Shown here: piece by piece, positions 39,920-50,837 of the stretch
How positions within the stretch are numbered: position 1 is the stretch's first letter
Layout of the letters: the number at the start of each line of letters is the position of its first letter
Assembly: GCF_040412425.1 (NCBI RefSeq)
Contig: NC_089744.1
Coordinates: 34,391,243 to 34,455,242 of the forward strand
DNA from: Macrobrachium rosenbergii
Lineage: Eukaryota; Arthropoda; Malacostraca; Decapoda; Palaemonidae
Direction of reading: 5' to 3'
Length of the DNA: 64,000 bases
The notes under the pieces: generated by a model
Told to the model about the DNA's origin: nothing
Databases searched by the model: none
What the model saw: the letters and a program-made list of their open reading frames with translations, nothing else
Made by a program: the position numbers and the translations under genes

Positions 39920-40747
39920 AAGATATATACATACATACATACATATATATTATATACATATAGCCTATGTATACATATACATATAAATAGAAATATATAT
40001 ACTTATTCATACTGTATATATATTCTCATAATCTCTCGTAAATTGTATAAAGTATGATTTTTCCAGAATATTATGATATGCTTTGTAATGGTCGTATGAT
40101 TTTTTCTTTACACAAGATATTGTGTAGTGTAAGGTGTTATTATATTTACTGTTCTGATTATCATGTATACTGTATAATGATAATAATTATGTAAAATAGC
40201 GTAATTTAAAATTAATAGTATGTTTTCTTAATAATAACGTAATAGAGAGAAGAGATTTAGTCAAACCAGATCATGTGTTCGTGGGTTGTCATTAAGAGAT
40301 GCCAATGACCGCTTTTGTTGTGAGTCAAGCACAAAGTCGCGTTGAGTGTCGAGTTACAGAAAGACTTGCTCTTCATCATTTTATAAACATGACAACCATA
40401 TTATAAGTAGCCACATGCGTGTTGTATCGGTCTCCTTGAGACCTCGCCAAAACGTTTTGCCTTAGTCACGTACACCTTTTTGAGAATTACTGGGAGTAAT
40501 TACTGCGCAAAACCATCTGGAAGTTACTTCATTTAAACTCTGATCATGTATTGTTCTGATGACGTCACTTGTGACCGAAAGTCCAGAATGTTCTTTGGGT
40601 CTTGGTCCCAAAATGTTTTAGAATATTCTGTGGTTCTCGTTCCCAAAACATTTTAGAATGATTTATGGGGACTTGCTTATAGCTGGATACAGAAATAATT
40701 TTTCATAAAGAGACTGGACACTATGTAGTTTAGATTTAAAAAGAAAA

Positions 40748-40749
<2 letters not shown>
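39920..40749. other. Intergenic AT-rich sequence
   Basis: No supported gene. At 40590-40670 the phrase 'cccaaaa(t/c)(g/a)ttttagaat' occurs twice, which is a small local duplication. Confidence 0.4.

Positions 40750-40830
<81 letters not shown>
40750..40830. repeat. (CT)n microsatellite
   Basis: About 80 bp of CT dinucleotides. Confidence 0.97.
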
Positions 40831-40834
<4 letters not shown>

Positions 40835-41589
40835 GTCCATTTAATAGAATTTTTAGAGTAATGCAAATTGTTTTTATATTGGTCACTCTATTAGTTGATT
40901 GTGAAATCTATACAAACATTATAACTGTATATATTAGTAACGGCACCTACTAGAAAAGTGTGTTTAGTGAATTTCAAGTAGCTGCATTTGGGGTAATCTG
41001 GTGAAAGCTTTCACAAGCATGTATAAGGGAAAGTAAATTTTATAAATTTAACCATGGTTAAAAGCTTAGCCTATTTTTGAGTGTTGTTTAAATTGATTTG
41101 TGTTTATTAGACCGGTCAATTAAGTAATATTTTTTGGTGAATTTATTTCAATTTTTGCACATTTCAGTTTTGTGTATTTTTGTATGGTCTTGTATTTTCA
41201 AATTATTTGCTTAGTTTTAGTAAGTGTTTCTTAGTGGTTTAACTTTTGTTTACTTGATTTCATTTCACATTTTATCAATTGCGGTGATTTAATTTTTGAT
41301 TACTTTGATTTCACATCTTAGTGTTTCTTGATAAATTAATACTTTTTGGAATTTAATTTTGTTTAATAATTGAATTCAAGAATTAATTAAGTTAGTGTTT
41401 TTCAAGTAATAGAAATTTTTCTTCAAAGTAAGATTGTGAATTTTAATTATAAATTTTAAATTTAAAAATAAATTTTTGTATTTAAAGTTTTTATAACAGT
41501 GTTTCATTTATTGACCACCAGTGGTAGGAATAATTTTTGAAAATAAGTCATAATGATTTGTTTTGTTCCTTAAGTTTTGCTATAGTTCT
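40831..41589. other. Very AT-rich intergenic sequence
   Basis: T-rich on the plus strand from 41090 to 41500, with no gene or splice pair supported. Confidence 0.4.
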
Positions 41590-41865
41590 TCCCTGGATGG
41601 GTCGATATTGTACTCGCCTAGCTCTCTCCTAGGCCCGCGTTCGATTCTCCGGCCGACCAGTGAAGAATTAGAGGAATTTATTTCTGGTATTAGAAATCCA
41701 TTTCTCGGTATAATGTGGTTCAGATTCCACAATAAGCTGTAGGTCCCATTGCTAGGTAACCAATTGGTTCTTAGCCACGTAAAATAAGTTTAATCCTTCG
41801 GGCCAGCCCTAGGAGAGCTGTCAATCAGCTCAGTGGTCTGGTTAAACTAACTTAACTTAAGTTTT
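41590..41865 (+). mobile_element. tRNA-derived SINE (family 1), second copy
   Basis: Same family as 39624-39907 but in plus orientation. The B-box-like gcgttcgattctccg is near 41637-41651. The body phrases gaagaattagaggaatttat, aagctgtaggtcccattgct and taatccttcgggccagccc follow, ending near cttaacttaag. Confidence 0.88.
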
Positions 41866-42128
41866 CCTGAAGTGACTTGAGTTCAGGGAGACAGTTACAG
41901 TAATGGAGTGATGCCCTTTTATCAACTTTAGATATTATCAATACCTCACAATTGTTTTGATATTTTGATACCTCGCATTGTTGATGATTCTTCTAAGGGA
42001 TCACTGTTGCTTTTAGAGTACTCAGTCATATTATTTTTGTTATGAGAGTTCATGTATCTGGCTGTAAGTGAGGTAAATTTGAATTCTATGATTGGTAGAG
42101 TAATAACCAGGTACTTGAAACACTTTGT

Positions 42129-42132
<4 letters not shown>

Positions 42133-42184
<52 letters not shown>
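42133..42184. repeat. (AT)n microsatellite
   Basis: About 50 bp of AT dinucleotides, with further degenerate TA-rich sequence to 42228. Confidence 0.96.
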
Positions 42185-42190
<6 letters not shown>

Positions 42191-42596
42191 GTATGTATAT
42201 ATATATATATATTATATATACATATATGAAAAACAGTTAGTTTTTTTAGCTAAGCAGTTTTCTCGCAGTTATTCTGGGGAAAGGTAAATGGAAATAGTGC
42301 CTACGTGTTCAGCAAGTCAGTGCTGACAAAGGCCTGGTGTCAGTCTAGCTTCTCATGGAGACTAGGGGGCATTGTACCCCAGGTGATGTGCTGGCTATGC
42401 CATCAGAAGTCGTCAAGTTCCGGTTACAGCGTTCGTTCGTTCGCTTTCATGGGCGTGTCATAGAAAGTGTGAATCGTTCAATTTGAGTACAGGTTAGACA
42501 TTTCAGGAGTAGATCCCTTTGTGCTTAGATCCGCTTTCCTGGAAGACTGTGACTTCCTGTGAAATGTATTGAATAGAATTCAATATAAATGGAGGG

Positions 42597-42815
42597 GAAT
42601 GTGACTTATCTTGACTATGGTCGTGTTGGCTTATTTTGACTCTTTTGTTGTAAAGGCTCAACTGGTGGGTGTTGATAGCACTATGTTATATTTCTTACTT
42701 GGTTAATTCGGTTAATTCTAGGATGCAGATATTCCCATTTCATTCCTATTCTGATTCCAATCTACTTGCCATGTTAGATTACTGAATAAATTATTTTTTT
42801 GTAGTCACGTTTTTG
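42597..42815 (+). repeat. Candidate LTR, diverged
   Basis: Begins TGTGAC directly after a purine tract (ggaggggaa at 42588-42596) as a 3' LTR would. It shares with 48895-49098 the end segment atgttagatta followed by aataaattatttt and a gctgt close. Similarity is patchy and the two might belong to different insertions of one family flanking the gag-pol remnant at 45.6-48.6 kb. Confidence 0.35.
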
Positions 42816-42845
42816 CTGTTCTTCCTTAGTTCAGTTAGTGACTTG

Positions 42846-42884
<39 letters not shown>

Positions 42885-43774
42885 GGGAGTTGACGAGAGA
42901 GAGAGAAAATGTGCTGACCCAATGTGCAGGCTGGCCATTGCTACCGTGATATCATTGAGATATAAGTTGATTGTAACATTGATATTACAACAGATGTGGA
43001 AGGAGGTTATGACCCTATCTGACCTTGTATAATAGGGCATGATAGTTGGTGGCAGCTTGACCTTACGGCCTGTAACAGTTTCTGAAGGGACTGGTAACAG
43101 GTACAGTACATTAGGTCGTAATAGGGTGTGTTCCAATAATCTTTTAGACATTCGGTTTGGTAGTGCTTTGATGACCTAGGTGTTTTTTCATTCAGCCAAG
43201 ATAGCCAGATGATTCATGGTCAGTAGCTTATGGCCTGTGCTGGTGTGAGTAGGTTTGTGTGTAGCGAGGGCATTGGAGTGTTTCTGTTTTTTCAGGTTGG
43301 GGAATTATTTCCAAGTATTTTTGCATCACAGAGGGTTTTGAAGAAGAAGGGGGATATTTTTACGTGAGTGTTTTTTTATGCTGATTTATTGTTTAGTGTT
43401 GTAGAAGGGAATAAGCCAGTTAAAGGGAAAGCGAGTGTTTTTTTTTTTCTGATTACGTTGCAAGTGACCCGGTGTTGCTGTGCGAAGTGACGTACACTCG
43501 GAAACCACAATCTCCGACCCACCTAGGTCATGCTCCGAGTTTATGAGTGTGGCCTTTCTGGACGGCGGGCAACGCCAACTATCACGGATTGAAACACACT
43601 CGAACATCTTTTGAACTCTAACGGATTTTGCTTCGTGTGTGTTTTTTTTTATGATTTTGCTGCATATAATGCATATAACGAAGAAAAAATGCCGAAACTG
43701 TCGGGTTGTGGTTAGGAAAGGGGTGAGAGGGAGGGAAGGGTAGAATCTCTCTCTCACTCTGTCTTTCTCTCTCT

Positions 43775-44055
43775 TCATTGGAGAGGTGGTTAGAGCTCTC
43801 GGCTAGCACGCTGTTGGCCCAGCGTTCGATTCTCCGATCGGCCAGTGAAGAATTAGAGGAATTTATTTCTGGTGATAGAAATTCATTTCTCGTCATAATG
43901 TGGTTCGGATTCAACAATAAGCTGTAGGTCCCGTTGCTAGGTAACCAGTTGGTTCTTAACCACGTAAAATAAACCTAATCCTTCGGGCCAGCTCTCTCTA
44001 GGAGAGCTCTTCATCAGCTCCTCAGTGGTCTGGTTCAACTAAGGTATACTTAACT
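43775..44055 (+). mobile_element. tRNA-derived SINE (family 1), third copy
   Basis: A-box-like ggttagagctctcggctagc near 43788, B-box-like gcgttcgattctccg near 43823, then the same body as the copies at 39.6 and 41.6 kb, ending gtatacttaactctctc. It sits inside the left half of the inverted-repeat block. Confidence 0.88.
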
Positions 44056-44360
44056 CTCTCTCTCTCTCATCATCATCATTATCTCTCTCTCTCTCTCTCT
44101 CACACATCTTCATTATCATCATCATCATCATCTCTCTAAATGATCACAAAAATGCACAACACTCATAAAATATAAGGAAAGAGAGAGTATGAGTTTTTTT
44201 ATGATTTTGCTGCATATAAAGCAAAGCAGTCATAGTATGATTATATAGACAACACTGTTGAATTCTACAACCTGTATAATATCGAAACGAAGAAAAAATG
44301 CCGAAACTGCCAGGTTGTAGTTAGGAAAGCGGGGAGGGGGAGGGAAGGGTAGAATCTGTG

Positions 44361-44364
<4 letters not shown>

Positions 44365-44403
<39 letters not shown>
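44365..44403. repeat. (TG)n microsatellite
   Basis: About 38 bp of TG. The corresponding place in the right arm has a shorter CA run (44866-44882), so the two arms differ in length here. Confidence 0.95.
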
Positions 44404-44405
<2 letters not shown>

Positions 44406-44672
44406 AAATGACAATCTGAAGCAGCGTCACACAAGTGGACGAATCACAGCGCCGACCAAGCTCACGTAATGAGTAGGAACATGACTTGCCTTATCTTGTC
44501 TTGGTTTAAGCGTCTGCTGAAAAGGTAGTGGGGCTTTGACGACGTGCCATTCTGTCTGTCTGTCTGTCTCTCACTCTCATCATCATCATTATCTCTCTCT
44601 CTCACATCATCATCATCATCATCATCTCTCTAAATGACCACAAAAATGCATAATACTCATAAAATGTAAGGG

Positions 44673-44719
<47 letters not shown>

Positions 44720-45619
44720 TGGCACGTCGACAAAGCCCACTACCTTTTCAGCAGACGCTTAAACCAAGACAAGATAAGGCAAGTCCTGTTCCTACTCATT
44801 ACGTGAGCTTGGTCGGCGCTGTGATTCGTCCACTTGTGTGACGCTGCTTCAGATTGTCATTTCCACACACACACACACACACAACTCACAGATTCTACCC
44901 TTCCCTCCCACGGTCTCCTTTCCTAACTACAGCCCGGCAGTTTCGGCATTTTTTTCTTCGTTTCGATATTATACAGGTTGTAGAATTCAACACAGTGTTG
45001 TCTATATAATCATACCATGACTGCTTTGCATTATATGCAGGAAAATCATAAAAAAAAACACCCAAAACAAAATGCGGAAGAGTTCAAAAGGTGCTCGAGT
45101 GTGTTTCAATCCGTGATAGCTGGCGTTGCCCGCCGTCCAGAAAGGCTCCGTTCATAAACTCGGAGCACGACCTACGTGGGTCGAAGATTGTGGTTTCCGA
45201 GTGTACTTGTGACATAGTTCGTGGGCGGAGTATCCTGCTTCCTTCCCATTCTCTTTGAATGCTTTTTCTATGTATGTCGGGGTAGACTGGGGTAGTTTTT
45301 TTTTTTTTTCCACGACCGGCAGTTCGCATTGGCGATTCGTAACTACTTGGGGATTACGGAATACTTTGTTTTTTTATTTTGATTATTTTTGGGTAACTTG
45401 GGTTATTGTGTTGATAATTGCTTAACAGTTGTTGGGTTATTGGGAATAAATATTTCTTACGCTATTGGGTCAACATTTCTTAGGTTCATGTTTTTTTTTC
45501 CTTTCTCTTCTTTTTTTTCTCTTGGGGAATTTCCCATTTGTCTTCACAAAGATTTTCTTTTGGAATTTCTGTTAGTGTATGAGGAGTTTAGATCGGGTCG
45601 TGTTGTTGGGACTTGGAGT

Positions 45620-46575
45620 TTTATGAATGCCGACAATGTGGCAGAGGGTGCCATAGATAGGGATAAGGTAAGACTTTCACAAGTTTTCGTCGGTCGCCTC
45701 CGGGGTTCAGCCATTTCTACGGTTGGTTGAAGAGGTTCTTCCAGTACCTCTCAAAATTTTGATCGCGGGTGTGTTGAATTACCTGGTTGCCAAGAAAATT
45801 ATGCATGGGGTAGAGGCTTTGAATGTAGCAAACGGATTCCTCAGTTTAGATAAAGGGGACATAGGACAACGTTGTCGGAGTTATCAATTTGGAAATTGTA
45901 AGACATGGAACAATCTCAAGAAGTTCCTGAGGACAGCATATGGGACGGCTGAAGTCGGAGACGTAGTTCGAGACCCTAGGTCACTCTTTAAGATTTGCAA
46001 GGGCCAGGATTCTTTGGTTAGGTTTAGTGTCAGATGCTTTGATGCGAGAGATTTTTTCGAAGAAATTAAGTGTCCAGCTGGGATAAAGGGTAACAATATT
46101 TCTGTGGATGACCTAGAGAAATTGCTTCAGTTCACATGGATGCTTAATGATGTTCCTGATGCCACAGTAGATAGCTTGATGAAAGATAGAAAAGGGGTCT
46201 GATGAAGCCTTGCTTTTCTCGCAGGTTCGCAAACACCTGTCGAAATGTCCTGCTGTGGATAGCGCTTTCATAAATGGGATACTGAAGGCTTCCGGAGCTA
46301 TTCCAATGCACCTCCCACATGGTGATTCTAGTTTCCTTTCTATGAGGTTGTGTGCCAAGACAGAGCATAGGAGGGTTCTATGGGTTCAGTGTCACAGGTC
46401 CGTTACTTTAACTGTAATAAGCAGGGTCACACCAAAAAATTTTGCAAGGTGAGATATTGTGGTGTCTGCAAGACTTCAGAGCATGGTTGGTGGTTTTGTC
46501 CGGTTCTTAAACGGGATGAATTTAGGAGTGCGCCTCAGAGTTCTGGCTTTTCTAATAGAAGAACTCCTTGAGGGT
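45620..46575 (+). pseudogene. Ty3/gypsy-like gag remnant
   Basis: Gag-like coding begins near MNADNVAEGA (about 45620) and after a frame change continues in the 159-codon frame 45723-46202 (capsid-like, with LKKFLRTAYG and VDDLEKLLQF). It then breaks again. Near 46408-46495 there are two CCHC zinc-knuckle units. The second is complete (CGVCKTSEHGWWFC), and the first lacks its first Cys (YFNCNKQGHTKKFC). The protein would package the element's RNA. At least two frame breaks make it inactive. Confidence 0.75.
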
Positions 46576-46609
46576 GTTTTTCAAGGGTTTCTAGGGACTG
46601 GCAGAATTT

Positions 46610-47209
46610 TTGGAGGGCCGAACAGTAAAAGGGGAAAAGGTGATGGGTGTTTCTTGTGATAGAGGACTTCTGGCTGAGCCCTTAGAGCCAAAGCCAATTG
46701 TGAAAGGGTCTGTGTATGGTGTCGATGCCTCTGTATTTATTGATACTGGTGCGTCTGTTAATCTGATGAATTATGATTCATATCGATCGATGTTTTCCAA
46801 TCGCTGTTTGAGACCTACTAAAGAGACAGTATATTATGTTCAAGCAAAGAGGCCGAGTGTTTTGGGTTGCACGGACGTTTGTTTGTCTTTGGGAAATAAA
46901 GATTTTATAGAGCCCTTTTTTGGTTTTATGAGGGGCTGCTTTGGGGAATACAATGTTATTGGGTCATCCAGCGTGCCGGCGAAACAGAATCTCGGTTCAT
47001 ACGGGGGTAGGCGGTATAACCGTTGGGGGTACCTGGGGTTTTCGTCCCATACGAGAAAATTGATGAGATTAAAGGGGGATCACGATAAGGGATCGGGTGT
47101 TGATAACGGTTTATGGGTTGATACTGAAAATGTTTCTGAGGGGAAAAAGTATTATAAAGTATTTTATCTGAAGATGTGGTTTTGGGCCCTGGAATGGTTG
47201 CTCTGGTGA
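46610..47209 (+). pseudogene. Retroviral-type aspartic protease region of the Ty3/gypsy-like remnant
   Basis: The frame carries FIDTGASVNLM, with the catalytic DTGA at about residues 45-48 of the open frame, in the expected place between gag zinc knuckles and reverse transcriptase. The downstream half loses the family pattern and the frame moves to 47176-47406, which fits the linker before reverse transcriptase (GMVALVKVRV, then GLVSMVSTSN). The protease would process the polyprotein. Inactive because of the frame change. Confidence 0.75.
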
Positions 47210-47535
47210 AAGTCCGAGTGAAAGATGTGGAAATGCCCCGACAGGTGTGTGTGAACGAGGGTAGCGAGAAGCTCAAGGGGCTAGTGAGTATGGTTTCTAC
47301 AAGCAATGTGTCCGATACAGGGGTTACTTGGGTAGAATTACTAAACTGTAACGATTCAGTTCTGAGATATCAGAAGGATACATATGTGGTAGATTTTGAA
47401 GATTGAGTTGATGACAATAATTCGGTTGCTATTGTAGGGGACAACAATGAATTTTCAGAGGCAAATTTACAGGTTTGGAGACAGGCTTTTAGGGATCATT
47501 TAGCTAATGTTGATTATAAAGAGTATATAGAGGGG

Positions 47536-48610
47536 GTGGAAGATGTTTTGGCTGAGTTTGCAGATATTGCCGCTCTTAAAGGGGATAAGTTGGGGTTAAC
47601 TAATGTGTTAAAACACAAAGTTCATTTGGAGGATGAGACTAAGCTTATTTTTGTCCGTTCGTATAGGATTCCTTTTAAGATTAGGGAACAGTTAGGGCAA
47701 GAGGTCAATAAGTGGGAAGAGGAAGGTATAATTAGGCTCAGTTCCTCACCCTTTAATTTTCCGTTGTTAGCAGTGCCTAAGAAGGATGGCTCAGTACGTG
47801 TGTGTGCGGATTTTCATAAGTTGAATGATAAGTTGATCCCAGACCGCTATCCTGTGGCGTGTTTGCCGGATTTGTTCGTAGAAATCAGGGGTAAAAATAT
47901 CTACTCTTCGACTGATTTGATGCAGGGGTTTTTGCAGGTTCCTCTTAGTGAGGAGAGTAGCAAGTATATATACTGCTTTTTCTTTGCCGAAGGGACATGA
48001 TGAGTTTACGCGGATGCTGTTTGGTTTGTCGGGTAGCCCTATGACTTTACGAGATTAGTAAATACGGTTTTGCATGGATTGTTAGGGAAGTTCATATGGG
48101 CGACATCTTGATTGCCACTGATTCTGTAGAGCAGTGATTCTTAAACTGGGGGCCGCGCCTCCCTAAGGGGGCGCCAGTAGCTTCCAAGGGGGGCGCAAGC
48201 AGGGTTGCCAGATGGTGCCTATTATTTGTTTTAATTTGTGGTATTAATTGCAAAAGTGCCAAAAACACTATCACTGCTTCCATATGTTTTCTAATTATTA
48301 TCTCAAAACATACCAAAAATTCAAAATGTAAGTCAATTTTCATTTCAAGGCTTATTTATGAATTGAAATATAGTACAGTGCATACATACATATAAAAAAT
48401 TTAACAGCAATGAAACAAAAATCTACCATTCATCCATATACTCATATAAACAAACAGGCAACATATTGTTTATAGTTGGCAACAATTTCAGGGGTAGGGG
48501 GCGGGGGGCGTGAAATCTATACATAATGCAGAGGGGGGCGCAAGGCAAAAAAGTTTAAGAGCCACTGCTGTAGAGGAACATTTAGAGGTCCTTAGGGTGT
48601 GAAGGTATTA
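47536..48610 (+). pseudogene. Ty3/gypsy-like reverse transcriptase, frameshifted and split by a MITE
   Basis: The frame 47536-48000 has PLLAVPKKDGSVRVCADFHK and YSSTDLMQGFLQVPL (catalytic Asp at about residue 127). Near 47970 a small insertion shifts the frame, and the next frame continues GHDEFTRMLFGLSGSP until a stop near 48058. The second active-site block reads VYMGDILIATD near 48090-48125, with Gly where the first Asp of YxDD belongs. The gene is then cut by the element at 48132-48567, after which EHLEVLRV resumes in the same frame at 48576. No RNase H or integrase follows. Confidence 0.82.
48132..48567. mobile_element. hAT-type MITE (436 bp) inserted in the reverse transcriptase
   Basis: Ends are inverted: left cagtgattcttaaactgggg, right (as reverse complement) cagtggctcttaaactt, the CAGTG start usual for hAT elements. 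The exact 8 bp direct repeats ctgtagag flank it (48124-48131 and 48568-48575). Removing the element and one repeat restores a continuous frame across the site. No coding capacity, so it was moved by a hAT transposase elsewhere. Confidence 0.93.
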
Positions 48611-48894
48611 GTTATCAAACAAATTGTCATTCGAAGATCAACACCGAATATTGATTGAAGCCTTCGGTGAAGGGTCTGTGGTTCGAGGCCTCTCGATTAA
48701 GACTAGGAACATTGATGTTTGGAGGTAGAAAACATTTTAGATTTCCCAAACTGTAGATTGTTCTTTTCATTTAACATATATCTCACCTGGATCTGACGTT
48801 TTTTTGCATTGTGTGTACTTTATAAGTAACGTGGGAGGAATTCCCATATTTTATTTTTATACATTTTTTTAACAAGGGTTAAGATGTACTCATT

Positions 48895-49096
48895 GGGAAT
48901 ATACTGGACTTCGACTTATTTTGACCTATTGTGGGAAAATTATTTAGAGAGAATAATTGGTTGAATATGGTGGACCTTAATATATTTGATCATTTGGTGA
49001 ACATTTGTATTCCATTTTATTTCTTACCTTGTTTCTTGCAATCCCTATGTTAGATTATTGTCAAATAAATTATTTTGGGTAATACTTGTTTCGCTG

Positions 49097-49098
<2 letters not shown>
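48895..49098 (+). repeat. Candidate LTR, diverged
   Basis: Partner of 42597-42815: cttattttgac near the start, then atgttagatta, aataaattatttt and cgctgt near the end. AG repeats follow both copies. Low confidence as a pair. Confidence 0.35.

Positions 49099-49165
<67 letters not shown>
49099..49165. repeat. (AG)n microsatellite
   Basis: About 66 bp of AG dinucleotides. Confidence 0.97.
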
Positions 49166-49168
<3 letters not shown>

Positions 49169-49297
49169 CACGTGTGTATGTACAAATGTACAACAGTAGT
49201 AGCCACTTTGATGCGGTCACTATCAAGCTACTGATAGATGGGACTTCTTGACTGTTAGCAAAGGTAAGCAATGGGATTTACTCTTTGTTGGTTAACA

Positions 49298-49301
<4 letters not shown>

Positions 49302-49352
<51 letters not shown>
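49302..49352. repeat. (AT)n microsatellite
   Basis: About 50 bp of AT dinucleotides. Confidence 0.96.
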
Positions 49353-49355
<3 letters not shown>

Positions 49356-49781
49356 TTGACAGCTTAATTAAAAGTATTTGAATATGAACGTCTTCTTTAA
49401 AATCTGAATTAAAATATTGGATTGGGAATTCCCGACTTCGCTTCAGGTACTTATTTAAGAAAAGTGATGATTCCTCGTAGAAACATTTTTCTAGAGATAA
49501 GTTGCCCTGGAGAAATATCCTCAAGAACCGTCCCACGATAAGAAGTGTTAGAACCAACTTACAAACCCATACCGACAAGCAACCTGGTTGTTCAATTTCC
49601 TGTCATTAAAAAGACAGAACAAGGTTTATGAAAAAGAAGAACCGCTTCCTGGAACACATATATTGATTCTGTGTAGTGAACAAAGAGAATAAAAATGACA
49701 GAAGGAAATGAAAAGTTTTCCTTCGTCCCTACCTCATTTGATTTGTAAAACTGTTAGACATTCACGTAGAGCGTGCACCCT

Positions 49782-49812
<31 letters not shown>

Positions 49813-50705
49813 ACACACCCCAAGAGCTTTAGCTTGTAATCCTTAAGTTGACAAGAAGTTTCCAGAGGTAATTACTAGCACAAAGGTTTAAGTAAATCCA
49901 TAAAAAATATCCATGTTGTTCACGCAGAAAGAATATTATGATTATTATTATATAACCCAACCTCCAACCCTGATTAGTAAAGTAGCACAAAACGGGCTTG
50001 AAAATTGAAATTGAGAATTAAATAATAAACAATAAAAGAGGAATTAGCAAGAGAAACAAAATAAAATAGATAAAAAAGTAAAATAAATCATTATTAACAA
50101 AATGAAGAAGCGAGCCCATGTCTGCCTCCTTAATAAAAGAGCATTTGCGCCAAGCTTAATCTGCAATTCCAGCGACGCGGCTAATGATGAAGGTTATTCG
50201 ACAACTTGGTTAAATCAGGAAAAAATCTTGTGGAAGATCGTGTGGTAATGAACCTTACATACAGAACACAAATCTGTTAATTGACGTTCACCTAAATATA
50301 TCAGTATTTGCAAGTGCAAGTTGTCACCAGTACATGGTTCTAAAGTTTGAAGCTTCATACTGCACCAAAACTCAATTTACTGAAATATGATGAAGGCATA
50401 TTCATAAATCTTTGATGTGATTCTGTATGGTTTAAATTTTGACAATTATCCATACTTCATCTGTAATTCTTAAGCATTAAGTGGGTTATTTTACTAATAC
50501 TAAAATTAGATTGAAGATCTACTCGTCAAGTCTTTGTGAGCATGTCCGTTATTATTTATTATTATTAAAACTATACACGACAAAGAAACTACTCTCCTTC
50601 GATTCTCAGCGAAACAAGCCGATGACATTTCAGATTTGAGAGAACGTGACCCTTAAATGATCTGTCCCGTTACTCAAGGGTAATAAATTTTTTTTTTTTT
50701 TTCAG
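49353..50705. other. Upstream region of the sarcosine oxidase gene
   Basis: No supported coding sequence. The end at 50690-50705 is a long T run plus CAG, a splice acceptor, so the transcription start and a 5' untranslated exon must lie further upstream, either here or beyond the retroelement remnants. No promoter motif can be supported. Confidence 0.45.
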
Positions 50706-50738
50706 AAGAAGCTGGAGGAAAAACTTTACGAATTCGCC

Positions 50739-50837
50739 ATGGAGTATGAAGTAGCAGTTATCGGCGCAGGCGTCATGGGATCGTCTGCTGCGCATTATTT
50801 AGCCAAAGAGGGTCGGAGAACCATCCTTATCGACCAG
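50739..50837 (+). CDS. PIPOX: Peroxisomal sarcosine oxidase-like, coding exon 1
   Basis: The exon starts at 50706 after a T-rich acceptor. ATG at 50739 opens 33 codons ending at donor GTACTG, phase 0. The peptide begins MEYEVAVIGAGVMGSSAAHY, the Rossmann beta-alpha-beta FAD-binding start (GxGxxG at residues 9-14), followed by an acidic end of strand 2 (LID) that binds the adenosine ribose. The family (DAO/monomeric sarcosine oxidase type) oxidises N-methyl amino acids such as sarcosine, or pipecolate, with release of hydrogen peroxide, usually in peroxisomes. The start is preferred because the Rossmann strand begins right after it and the preceding 33 bases are short leader. Intron 1 is 9.1 kb and holds an antisense LTR retrotransposon. 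Confidence 0.88.

Larger units (their letters stand above)
43485..45212. repeat. Large inverted-repeat block with nested SINE and simple repeats
   Basis: The right arm 44717-45212 is the reverse complement of two separate left pieces: 44188-44552 (inner, long identical runs such as cagcagacgcttaaaccaag) and 43485-43748 (outer, holding acactcggaaaccacaatct and ggacggcgggcaacgcca, with an internal deletion). Between the left pieces sit a SINE (43775-44055) and CT/ATC repeats. The centre (44553-44716) is tetranucleotide, ATC and GA repeat. Probably two inserted copies of one element in opposite directions, the outer one rearranged. Confidence 0.8.

Noticed and set aside
45389..45730. Separate membrane protein gene before gag (hydrophobic frame with many Phe)
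   Set aside because: T-rich stretch gives the Phe run. The end of the frame is gag-like, so the frame is leader sequence fused to the gag start.
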